A stretch of 12,772 nt of DNA from Candidatus Thorarchaeota archaeon (GTDB lineage Archaea; Asgardarchaeota; Thorarchaeia; Thorarchaeales; Thorarchaeaceae): positions 1-12,772 of the forward strand of contig JAEOST010000647.1 in NCBI GenBank assembly GCA_016840245.1. Direction: 5' to 3'. Below the pieces are notes generated by a model. It saw nothing but the letters and a program-made list of their open reading frames with translations. It had not been told where the DNA came from and ran no database searches. The position numbers and the translations under genes are program-made. Below are positions 1 through 5,709 of the stretch, piece after piece; positions within the stretch are counted from its first letter, which is position 1; every line of letters starts with the position of its first letter.

Positions 1-357
1 CATCGCACCCATCATAGCAGCCAATATCAGATTAGCTAATGGATCGCTCTCATGAGCGTTGCCTATGACCTCAAGACTGCCATCAGCCATTGTTTGCTTG
101 AATGGGGTTTCACCTGTGAAGATACCTAGCAGTATAGCAGAGTTAGCCTTGTATGTCACATCAGGACTTGGATAGATTCCGTCGTGAATTGTCATGTCAT
201 CCTTTGTCACAACGATGTATTGTGCTCCTTCCTCAGTATGAACCTGAAGGATCTTGCCATCATAGCGACCTACCCAATCAGCAAGTATCTTCTTGATATC
301 ATCTTTTTCCCGAACCTTCGCCATAAGGAACTTGAAGAACTCTTGTAACTGTGACAT
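1..357 (-). CDS. SCP2 sterol-carrier-like lipid-binding protein (3' end cut by window edge)
   Basis: The frame is open from an ATG at 355-357 to base 1 with no stop, giving 119 residues. An N-terminal amphipathic helix (SQLQEFFKFLMAKVREKDDI) leads into a beta-rich part with the SCP2 pattern: YIVVTKDDMTIHDG near residues 50-63, then VTYKANSAILLGIFTGE and a hydrophobic LANLILAAMM helix. SCP2 domains form a hydrophobic tunnel that holds lipids or acyl-CoA, and small single-domain versions are cytosolic. The start is fixed by a strong Shine-Dalgarno (AAGGAGGA, complement of 366-373), which lies in the 3' end of the preceding gene. It is the last visible gene of the nitroreductase operon, 4 bp after its neighbour. 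The family call rests on recognition of the fold pattern; the ligand cannot be told from sequence. Confidence 0.75.
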   Translation of the reverse strand, partial: MSQLQEFFKFLMAKVREKDDIKKILADWVGRYDGKILQVHTEEGAQYIVVTKDDMTIHDGIYPSPDVTYKANSAILLGIFTGETPFKQTMADGSLEVIGNAHESDPLANLILAAMMGAM

Positions 358-361
358 TCAA

Positions 362-634
362 TCAGTCCTCCTTTGCAACCCACTCATCGAGGGCCTCTTT
401 CATGGCAGCATCGATTGTGGTATGCCAGATGTTACCTTTGCGTTTCTTCACCTTATCAAGAAAGGCATCATATTTCTCATTCTCAAACAGAACAACTACC
501 CGTCCTTTTCTATCACTCATGAATGCCTCATGATAGCCCTTCTTAGTGTTCCAGTACTCGTGTTCAATGTCACCTTCTTCCAAACGAGGATAGAAAGGCC
601 ATTCACCGGTTGGATGTTTCCTAAACCTTGCCAT
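362..634 (-). CDS. Small uncharacterised protein, 90 aa, with N-terminal WPFxP motif
   Basis: I do not recognise a family. The protein is highly charged and soluble, with no signal peptide or membrane segment. It begins MARFRKHPTGEWPFYPRLEE, has a beta-like stretch (GRVVVLFENEKYDAFLDKVKK) and ends in an acidic helix (TIDAAMKEALDEWVAKED). Residues 12-28 (WPFYP, then GDI, then W) resemble the C-terminal end of the upstream neighbour (W65-P-F-R-P, GDI 76-78, W82). The start is an ATG with Shine-Dalgarno GGAGGA (complement of 644-649). It sits 1 bp after the preceding gene and 4 bp before the SCP2 gene, so co-translation is likely. It is clearly a real gene by spacing and RBS, but its function is unknown. 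Confidence 0.8.
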   Translation of the reverse strand: MARFRKHPTGEWPFYPRLEEGDIEHEYWNTKKGYHEAFMSDRKGRVVVLFENEKYDAFLDKVKKRKGNIWHTTIDAAMKEALDEWVAKED

Positions 635-635
635 A

Positions 636-893
636 TTAGCCAGTCCTCCACTTTTTCACGATATCACCGGTTGCTTCAAAGAAACCAGGTCTAAAGGGCC
701 ACTGAACAACATATCTGAAGCCCTTCGTTCCGTCCTTTTCACCTTTTGACCAACGTCCTGTGTATACTCGAGCACCTTTGTTATTTGCAAATTGCCCGAC
801 AACGCATTCAATAAGACCTTCAAGAGTGAGTCCTGCTTCTTCAGCAAGCTCTTTCATTTTGTCAGTTGTATTATCGTCAAAACTTACTTCCAT
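636..893 (-). CDS. Small uncharacterised protein, 85 aa, with C-terminal WPFxP motif
   Basis: No family recognised. The N-terminus (MEVSFDDNTTDKMKELAEEA, then GLTLEGLIECVVGQF) reads as a strand followed by two helices, vaguely like a ribbon-helix-helix or antitoxin N-terminus, but this is weak. The C-terminal half is basic and aromatic and ends in W65-P-F-R-P followed by GDI (76-78) and W82, echoing the start of the next protein. There is one cysteine (C30). The ATG start is supported by Shine-Dalgarno GAAGGAG (complement of 903-909), 9 nt upstream. It lies 6 bp after the nitroreductase stop and 1 bp before the next start, so it belongs to the same transcript. Confidence 0.8.
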   Translation of the reverse strand: MEVSFDDNTTDKMKELAEEAGLTLEGLIECVVGQFANNKGARVYTGRWSKGEKDGTKGFRYVVQWPFRPGFFEATGDIVKKWRTG

Positions 894-899
894 TCGTGC

Positions 900-1667
900 T
901 CACTCCTTCTTCCTGAATGCGAGGCGTTTGTATGGATTACCCCAACGCTCTTGGTACATCAGACCCTCAAGTGGAGCTCTGCTTGGACCTAAAGCTCGTG
1001 GTGAAACTCTCTTACCTATACAGAAGGCAGTTATCGGTGTCCAGATTGGTGGAATACCTAACTTATCACGGATAAGCTGAGCATGTCTTGGATCTGAGCA
1101 TACCAATGCTTCATATCCACAACCATACCCTAGCTCAGTGGCAACTAGCCACATATTCTGAATAGCCATTCCAGCAACAACAGATCCAAACAACTCGTTT
1201 GGATAGAGATATCCTGCATCATGCCATGTCTCGCTTGCACATACAATGATTACAGCATCACTCTTCTCTGGGTATCTGAATAGCTCTCCATCCCTTAGTC
1301 GGGCGTATACTGCAGCCCTATAAGGATCACTGATGAACCAGTTTCTGCCACTTGTAAGCTCGAATGGTGCACCACCAAATGCAGTCTGAGCCATCTCCTG
1401 TGCTAAGTCAGCTAAGAATACCTTCATATCATGATCATCGCGGATAACCACGAATCTAATCATTAGCATGTTCTCAGGACTTGGAGCATGACGAGCTGCT
1501 TCCAAAATCAATTCTAAATGCGCATCCGGAAGTCTTTCGCCGGTGAATTCTCGAATAGAACGTCTCTCTCTAACAAGGTCCATTGCTCTCATCTTGTCTA
1601 GAGTCAGTGTTCCTTCTTCAGACTCACCAGCTGAATCCGGCTTCGCTTCAGTTGCACTATCAGCCAT
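900..1667 (-). CDS. Nitroreductase-family FMN oxidoreductase
   Basis: The 255-residue protein has the nitroreductase-fold signature. RRSIREF at 35-41 is the N-terminal FMN-phosphate-binding arginine motif, followed by ILEAARHAPSPEN (54-66), a central FGSVVAGMAIQNMWLVATELGYGCGYE segment (160-186, the flavin-binding helix and loop) and a PITAFCIGKR strand near 211-220. The family uses FMN and NAD(P)H to reduce nitro groups, quinones, flavins or other acceptors; the substrate here is unknown. The frame is open to 1697, but the ATG at 1665-1667 is preceded by GAGAGGAG six nucleotides upstream, so that start is preferred and the 10-residue extension is rejected. The first 20 residues are acidic and low-complexity. 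It is the first gene of a four-gene operon ending in an SCP2 protein, which hints at a lipophilic substrate (inference). Confidence 0.9.
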   Translation of the reverse strand: MADSATEAKPDSAGESEEGTLTLDKMRAMDLVRERRSIREFTGERLPDAHLELILEAARHAPSPENMLMIRFVVIRDDHDMKVFLADLAQEMAQTAFGGAPFELTSGRNWFISDPYRAAVYARLRDGELFRYPEKSDAVIIVCASETWHDAGYLYPNELFGSVVAGMAIQNMWLVATELGYGCGYEALVCSDPRHAQLIRDKLGIPPIWTPITAFCIGKRVSPRALGPSRAPLEGLMYQERWGNPYKRLAFRKKE

Positions 1668-1717
1668 TATTACTCCTCTCATAGAGTGGTTTAGCAAAGT
1701 GAGAGATGAGATGCTGG

Positions 1718-1729
1718 CATAAATGTATT
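1718..1729 (-). promoter_or_regulatory. Possible TATA box for the nitroreductase operon
   Basis: Read on the minus strand this is AATACATTTATG, about 55 nt ahead of the ATG at 1667. It would place transcription initiation near 1694 and give a leader of about 27 nt containing the GAGGAG Shine-Dalgarno. The match to an archaeal TATA box is partial, with only a weak purine-rich BRE-like stretch before it. Confidence 0.3.
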
Positions 1730-1789
1730 CCTAGATGACCATATTCAGGTTGTGGATTTCATTCTGAAAGCTATTGGGGTCATGCCTGC

Positions 1790-1818
1790 GTATTGACCAA
1801 GTATGTTTAGGCCAATAC
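1790..1818 (-). other. Intergenic hairpin, 9-bp stem on minus-strand RNA
   Basis: Bases 1790-1798 pair with 1810-1818. On the plus strand there is one A-C mismatch, but on the minus-strand RNA that pair becomes G-U, so the 9-bp stem (GUAUUGGCC with GGUCAAUAC) is continuous only in the minus-strand transcript, with an 11-nt loop. The segment GGTCA can alternatively pair with TGACC on the other side (plus 1794-1798 with 1778-1782), so two exclusive folds are possible. It lies between the BioD/DRTGG stop and the nitroreductase start, which are on the same strand. Confidence 0.4.
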
Positions 1819-1848
1819 AAGGTGACTTATGGAGCATTCTCGGTCATT

Positions 1849-1863
1849 TGTTCGGGGCGAACA
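1849..1863. other. Intergenic hairpin, 6-bp stem with GGG loop
   Basis: TGTTCG at 1849-1854 and CGAACA at 1858-1863 are perfect inverted repeats around a three-base loop. It is one of three inverted repeats in the 257-bp gene-free spacer at 1668-1924. No T-tract follows on either strand, so it is not a textbook terminator. Confidence 0.4.
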
Positions 1864-1898
1864 TTAACTCTCCCGGCAAATATCGCTCCATTCATTTT

Positions 1899-1917
1899 GG
1901 AGGAGCCCAGCTCCTCC
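1899..1917 (-). terminator. Hairpin just after the BioD/DRTGG gene, possible 3'-end structure
   Basis: GGAGGAGC (1899-1906) and GCTCCTCC (1910-1917) form a perfect 8-bp stem with a CCA loop, starting 7 bp past the stop codon of the minus-strand gene. On the minus strand it is followed by AAAA and not by a U-run. A 3'-end-protecting or processing hairpin is therefore more plausible than intrinsic termination. Each arm contains an SD-like or anti-SD-like GGAGG/CCTCC sequence. Confidence 0.4.
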
Positions 1918-1924
1918 CATTCCA

Positions 1925-2995
1925 TCACTCTGGTTTCATAATACAATCAATATCAATAGCCTGACTTACTATCTTGTCCACCATGGCAATCTTCTCTTTG
2001 TTCTCAGGAGTCACTGTCCCAATCAGATTGTCAACAATATGTCCAGTGGTGTACGTATCATGTGCAGTCATCATTATCGGAACATCCAGTTCCTTTGCTC
2101 TGGCAATAGTACGGATATCAGGACCCATCCCGCCTGTCAGAATGAGGAGATTTGTGTCGGTCTCAAGTGCAGCCAGACAGATATCTGCGCGGTCACCACT
2201 TGTGATGACAGCTTTGTCCTTTGCCCGTCTGAACCATTTGAGAGCGTTTTCAGGAGCCATGCTCCCAATGAGAAAATGATCAATGAGAACATCTAATTTC
2301 CCTTCACCAGTTACAATCTGTCCATCAATTGCACGAAGTATTTCTCTAACTGAGGGGCTAAAGAGTTCTCGTCGATGGTAAATAACACCGCATAATGGAA
2401 TTCCTAATTCCGTTAAAAATGGTTGAATCTCATTTTTGATTGTCTTCTTGAGCATTGGTGGGACCATATTCAGAATAATTGAGAATTGATCAACTCCATG
2501 TTGACTGAAATAATCCTTCATCATGATGATATCATCAATGGCAGTGATGTCAGTGAAGTTGACCAAGCATATTACGGATGCTTCAAACTCTTTTGCAATT
2601 GTTGCAGTTGATAATCCAATATGACTTAGATTCCAGGGAGCACGCATTCCCTCTATAACAACATAGTCTTTGTCTTCTGAGATGTCTTGGTAGCTCTTCT
2701 TCATTCTCTCAACTAGAGCATCCTTTCCAACTCGGATGAATTCATCAAAGGTTGCTTGAGTCTGAATAATTGGACAAATCACTCCAAGGTCCTGTTCCAT
2801 CTCAAGCATATCTTTCATAATAGCGGCATCCTCATCTACATCTTGATCAGGAGTGCTATGCGCGTAAGACTTGGTACCTACAGGTTTGAAATACCCGACC
2901 TTCATTCCTTGTGAACGTAGTTGCGATGATACTGCTAATGCCACCATCGTTTTTCCTGTAAGTGTTTCACCACTGATTACAATATTCTTCGCCAT
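1925..2995 (-). CDS. BioD-like phosphotransacetylase-family protein (P-loop AAA_26 + DRTGG domain)
   Basis: The 356-residue protein begins with a dethiobiotin-synthetase-like P-loop domain. The Walker A is GETLTGKT at 9-16, followed by GMKVGYFKPVGTKS at 30-43 and a YVVIEGMRAPW segment at 111-121. The C-terminal third, roughly 210-320, fits a DRTGG domain (LIGSMAPENALKWF, then GDRADI at 267-272, then LILTGGMGPD at 284-293). This two-domain arrangement matches the N-terminal part of long phosphotransacetylases but lacks the catalytic PTA domain, so it should not make acetyl phosphate by itself. It directly abuts the upstream ADP-forming acetate--CoA ligase (TAG immediately followed by ATG, with GGTGGTGA upstream as RBS). 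That points to a regulatory or cofactor-handling role in acetyl-CoA/acetate metabolism, a recurrent archaeal pairing whose biochemistry is not settled as far as I know. Confidence 0.85.
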   Translation of the reverse strand: MAKNIVISGETLTGKTMVALAVSSQLRSQGMKVGYFKPVGTKSYAHSTPDQDVDEDAAIMKDMLEMEQDLGVICPIIQTQATFDEFIRVGKDALVERMKKSYQDISEDKDYVVIEGMRAPWNLSHIGLSTATIAKEFEASVICLVNFTDITAIDDIIMMKDYFSQHGVDQFSIILNMVPPMLKKTIKNEIQPFLTELGIPLCGVIYHRRELFSPSVREILRAIDGQIVTGEGKLDVLIDHFLIGSMAPENALKWFRRAKDKAVITSGDRADICLAALETDTNLLILTGGMGPDIRTIARAKELDVPIMMTAHDTYTTGHIVDNLIGTVTPENKEKIAMVDKIVSQAIDIDCIMKPE

Positions 2996-5113
2996 CTATT
3001 CACCACCAATAGTCATCTTAACATCCACAGCTATTGCCCCTTTCCCTTTCTCATAGGAAAAGGCGGGATTAATATCTAATTCTACAATCTCCTCAAAATC
3101 AATCACTAGTTGACTTATTCTGAGAATTGTATCCTTTATAGCTTCAATATCACCGGGGAGTTCACCACGTACTCCTTTCAATAGAGTACTGATTCTTGTT
3201 TCCTCAATGAGGTCTATAGCATCACTTCGAGTCAAGGGAGCCAGTCTGAATGCAACATCCTTCAGAAAATTGACGTATATACCACCAGCTCCAAACATAA
3301 GCATAGGTCCAAATTGCACATCTCGTGAGCACCCGATAATTAGTTCTCGGCCTTTCTCAGCCATCTCCTGAACATCTACTCCATATACTACTGCTCGTGG
3401 AACATGAGTACGAACATTTTCAAGGATGCTAAGAAATGCATCTTCCACCTCTTCAGGGGACTCCAAACCAACTTTGATACCACCGATGTCGGTTTTGTGC
3501 ACAATATCCGGACTTGCAATCTTTAGGACAACTGGATAACCTATCTCAGTTGCAATCTCACGTGCTTCTTCAGAGCTGGTTGCCAGCCTAGTTTTAGCAA
3601 CACGGATACCATATGCCTCTGCTATTAGATGTGCCTCACTTCCCAGGAGGACACGACGTTCATCTTTCTTTACGAGGTCTATTATTTCTCGGACCTTATC
3701 TGTATCTACCTTGAATTTGGGTACAGTTTCGTCTCTAAGACTATCTCGACGCATTGTATAATTGTACAACTCAGCAATTGCATTTACTGCACGTTCAGGA
3801 AAATCAAATACCGGAATCCTGCCTGCATTCAGTACAACTCTTGGATATACCATTGTTTGGCCGCCCATAAAGACAGCAAGTAAGGGCTTATTCGGATACT
3901 TCTCACGAGAATCTACGAGAATTTGTGCAGTCTCTGTTGGTTTCGTCATTGCCTGTGGAGTAAGAAGAACTAATACTGAGTCAACATTTTCATCTTGCAG
4001 CGAGGCCTCAATGCATAGTGCATAATCCTGAGGTGTTGCTGTTCCCAAAGCGTCGATGGGATTGTAAACTGATGCAGCAGGAGGAAGTCCAGCCTTTAAT
4101 GATTCAATGGTCGCCTGTGTAAATTGAGCAATCTCTAGACCTGATGCTTCACACGCATCAGTAGTGATGATACCTGGACCGCCTGCATTAGTCACGATTG
4201 CGACTCGATTTCCAGCAGGCAGGTGCATATCATCGAAGACATTCGCTACATCGAATAGCTCAGCCATACCCTCCGCACGAATCACTCCACTTTGCTTGAA
4301 AGCAACATCATAGGCTGTATCGCTACCAGCTAATGAACCAGTATGAGAAGATGCGGCTCTGGCACCTGCAGCACTTACTCCTGACTTTACAATGAAAATC
4401 GGTTTATGAGGCGCTATTTTTCTACAGACTTCCATAAATCTGGGTCCATCAACAACTGATTCAATATAGAGGAGGATGAAGGTAGAATCAGGATCATTTC
4501 CAAAAGCTTCAATAAAATCAGCTTCGTTCAGATGTGATTTATTACCAAGACTTACAAACTTTGAGAATCCAATATTTTCCATAAGGCTCCAATCAAGAAT
4601 ACCAGTCATCAGAGCACCAGACTGCGAAGCAAAGGCAATAGATCCCTTCTTTGGAGTACCTGCAGCAAATGATGCATTATAAGGAGCAGAAGTGTTTACT
4701 ATTCCTAGACAATTTGGTCCTTGAATGACCATGTCATATTGTTCAGCAAGCTCTACAATTCTCTTCTCAGCCTGTTGTCCTTCATGACCAATTTCCTTGA
4801 AACCTGCAGTGATTATTACGAGCGCCTTGACACCTTTTTTTCCGCATTCTTCTACAACTGGTTGCACAAACTTCGCAGGTATTACAATAACAGCTACATC
4901 AACATCACTGTTGATTTCCGTTAATGATCGGTAGGTCTTCAGACCAAGAATCTCTCCACCCTTTGGATTCACAGGATAGATTTTGCCTGGATATCCACTA
5001 TCTATGAGATTCACTACAACAGAATTCCCAAGTTTCCCCTTCGTTGCGGAAGCTCCAACAACCGCAATTGAACGAGGGTTGAACAAAGTATCAATGCCTT
5101 TCTGCCGGTCCAA
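2996..5113 (-). CDS. Acetate--CoA ligase (ADP-forming), fused alpha-beta subunits
   Basis: This enzyme converts an acyl-CoA, ADP and Pi to the free acid, CoA and ATP, conserving energy by substrate-level phosphorylation in the cytosol. The 705 residues show the alpha part first: a CoA-binding Rossmann domain from FNPRSIAVVGAS (11-22), then two ligase-CoA domains with the phosphorylated histidine in SSHTGSLAGSD (H257) and the supporting glutamate in YIES (E218). The beta part is an ATP-grasp domain from about 465, with the second histidine in SPDIVHKTDIGG (H539), FGPMLMFGAGG near 601-611 and ELDINP at 678-683. The H257 and E218 positions match what I recall of the characterised archaeal ACD alpha subunit. 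The start codon is TTG, directly after an in-frame TAA, and no ATG lies near the conserved N-terminus; only a weak SD is visible. Substrate range (acetate versus branched or aryl acids) cannot be read from sequence. Also described as acd or acdAB fusion. Confidence 0.95.
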   Translation of the reverse strand: MDRQKGIDTLFNPRSIAVVGASATKGKLGNSVVVNLIDSGYPGKIYPVNPKGGEILGLKTYRSLTEINSDVDVAVIVIPAKFVQPVVEECGKKGVKALVIITAGFKEIGHEGQQAEKRIVELAEQYDMVIQGPNCLGIVNTSAPYNASFAAGTPKKGSIAFASQSGALMTGILDWSLMENIGFSKFVSLGNKSHLNEADFIEAFGNDPDSTFILLYIESVVDGPRFMEVCRKIAPHKPIFIVKSGVSAAGARAASSHTGSLAGSDTAYDVAFKQSGVIRAEGMAELFDVANVFDDMHLPAGNRVAIVTNAGGPGIITTDACEASGLEIAQFTQATIESLKAGLPPAASVYNPIDALGTATPQDYALCIEASLQDENVDSVLVLLTPQAMTKPTETAQILVDSREKYPNKPLLAVFMGGQTMVYPRVVLNAGRIPVFDFPERAVNAIAELYNYTMRRDSLRDETVPKFKVDTDKVREIIDLVKKDERRVLLGSEAHLIAEAYGIRVAKTRLATSSEEAREIATEIGYPVVLKIASPDIVHKTDIGGIKVGLESPEEVEDAFLSILENVRTHVPRAVVYGVDVQEMAEKGRELIIGCSRDVQFGPMLMFGAGGIYVNFLKDVAFRLAPLTRSDAIDLIEETRISTLLKGVRGELPGDIEAIKDTILRISQLVIDFEEIVELDINPAFSYEKGKGAIAVDVKMTIGGE

Positions 5114-5166
5114 TTATTGCACACTCGAATCTAGATAATTGACAGTTAACCTCGCCACTCTGGTAT

Positions 5167-5174
5167 GTTATAAC
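5167..5174. promoter_or_regulatory. Palindromic TATA-like element between divergent ACD and RHH genes
   Basis: GTTATAAC is a perfect 8-bp palindrome in the 152-bp divergent spacer. Leftward it lies about 57 bp before the ACD TTG, implying a leader of about 30 nt. Rightward it is about 95 bp before the first RHH ATG, implying a leader of about 70 nt. It could serve either direction; no BRE is convincing. Confidence 0.35.
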
Positions 5175-5265
5175 TTCTATCTTGCTGGCTAATTTTGAAT
5201 ATCGAGTTGGTATTACTCAGGTCCATATTGTGATATTGCCTGTGTCTTCTCAGGGTGATACAAAG

Positions 5266-5406
5266 ATGAAGCTGGTGACATTACACGTCCCTTCAACTTA
5301 CCTTCTTGGTTTGGAAAAGCTAGTTGATAGTAATCTGTATCCTAATCGAAGTGAAGCAATTAGAATTGCAATACGTGATTTGTTAAAGAAAGAACTTTGG
5401 GAATAG
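5266..5406 (+). CDS. CdrS-like short ribbon-helix-helix (CopG/MetJ-type) DNA-binding protein, copy 1
   Basis: The 46-residue protein is a minimal ribbon-helix-helix domain. MKLVTLHVP (1-9) is the DNA-contacting beta strand, helix 1 is YLLGLEKLVDS (12-22), and the LYPNRSEAIRIAIRDLLKKELW segment (24-45) is the turn plus helix 2 with the usual N-R-S-E-A-I-R signature. Such proteins act as dimers on short palindromic operators. The size and sequence pattern recall the haloarchaeal cell-division regulator CdrS, though that is resemblance and not proof. The start is ATG 5266-5268 because a perfect archaeal SD (GGTGAT, 5254-5259) stands before it; an in-frame extension to 5182 is rejected because the RHH strand begins at this methionine. 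It is followed 13 bp later by a near-identical copy and may also control the divergent ACD gene. Confidence 0.85.
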   Translation: MKLVTLHVPSTYLLGLEKLVDSNLYPNRSEAIRIAIRDLLKKELWE

Positions 5407-5419
5407 AGGTGGTCATAGA

Positions 5420-5560
5420 ATGAAGTTGGTTACATTGCATGTTCCAGAGCAGTATATTGATGGTCTTGAGAAGTTGGTTGAGTCCCGACTCTATCCAAAT
5501 AGATCCGAGGCAATCAGGATTGCTATTCGGGATCTATTAAAGAGAGAACTCTGGGGTTAG
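5420..5560 (+). CDS. CdrS-like short ribbon-helix-helix DNA-binding protein, copy 2
   Basis: This is a second 46-residue ribbon-helix-helix protein, identical to the first at 38 of 46 positions. The strand (MKLVTLHVP), the PNRSEAIRIAIRDLLK helix and the W45 position are all kept. Changes cluster at residues 10-14 (EQYID in place of STYLL) and 21-23. The DNA differs much more than the protein: six of the first nine codons are synonymously changed, so the duplication is old and the sequence is under purifying selection. The ATG is preceded by AGGTGGT (5407-5413). The two genes are almost certainly co-transcribed, and the products could form homo- or heterodimers with slightly different operator preference (inference). 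Confidence 0.85.
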   Translation: MKLVTLHVPEQYIDGLEKLVESRLYPNRSEAIRIAIRDLLKRELWG

Positions 5561-5568
5561 ACTCTTGG

Positions 5569-5583
5569 GGGAGTCGAACTCCC
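5569..5583 (+). terminator. Hairpin after the RHH pair, possible transcript end
   Basis: GGGAGT (5569-5574) and ACTCCC (5578-5583) form a perfect 6-bp stem with a CGA loop, 8 bp past the second RHH stop. An overlapping alternative inverted repeat, GACTC/GAGTC (5560-5564 with 5571-5575), uses part of the same bases. Downstream sequence is AT-rich but has no clean U-run. Confidence 0.35.
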
Positions 5584-5592
5584 ATTAGAAAA

Positions 5593-5603
5593 TGAATCAT
5601 TCA
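5593..5603. promoter_or_regulatory. Operator-like interrupted palindrome
   Basis: TGAAT-C-ATTCA is a perfect 5+5 inverted repeat around one base. It sits 12 bp upstream of the TATA-like element for the Cys-cluster genes and just downstream of the two RHH regulators. Position and size suit an RHH dimer site, but no second copy was found to support it. Confidence 0.25.
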
Positions 5604-5604
5604 A

Positions 5605-5622
5605 TCAAGGAATCTTATTATA
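5605..5622 (+). promoter_or_regulatory. Candidate BRE/TATA promoter for the Cys-cluster gene pair
   Basis: A purine-rich CAAGGAA (BRE-like) is followed by TTATTATA (5615-5622), one of the better archaeal TATA matches in the window. It predicts initiation near 5645 and a leader of about 65 nt before the TTG at 5710. Confidence 0.45.
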
Positions 5623-5709
5623 CATTCTTTTGGAGATAATTTTAGTATCAAAGCTGCGTTTCCCATCTGAAAGGAGCGTGCAGCAAAAATAGCACCTAGG
5701 ACCTCTGAT

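Noticed and set aside
293..694. Plus-strand frame of 133 codons opposite the small operon genes
   Set aside because: It runs antisense across three closely packed genes that each have strong Shine-Dalgarno sequences; it has no RBS and no recognisable domain.
1668..1697. Ten-residue upstream extension of the nitroreductase
   Set aside because: The ATG at 1667 has GAGAGGAG at ideal spacing; the upstream start has no comparable site and would consume it.
1899..1917. Bacterial-type intrinsic terminator
   Set aside because: The stem is good but no T-tract follows in the direction of transcription; it is kept only as a possible 3'-end structure.
5182..5265. In-frame N-terminal extension of 28 residues on the first RHH gene
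   Set aside because: The perfect GGTGAT Shine-Dalgarno at 5254-5259 points to the ATG at 5266, the RHH strand begins at that methionine, and the second copy has no such extension.
5678..5692. Mini-frame GTG-CAG-CAA-AAA-TAG after AAAGGAG as a leader peptide
   Set aside because: The spacing to GTG is only one nucleotide and the peptide would be four residues; nothing else suggests attenuation.
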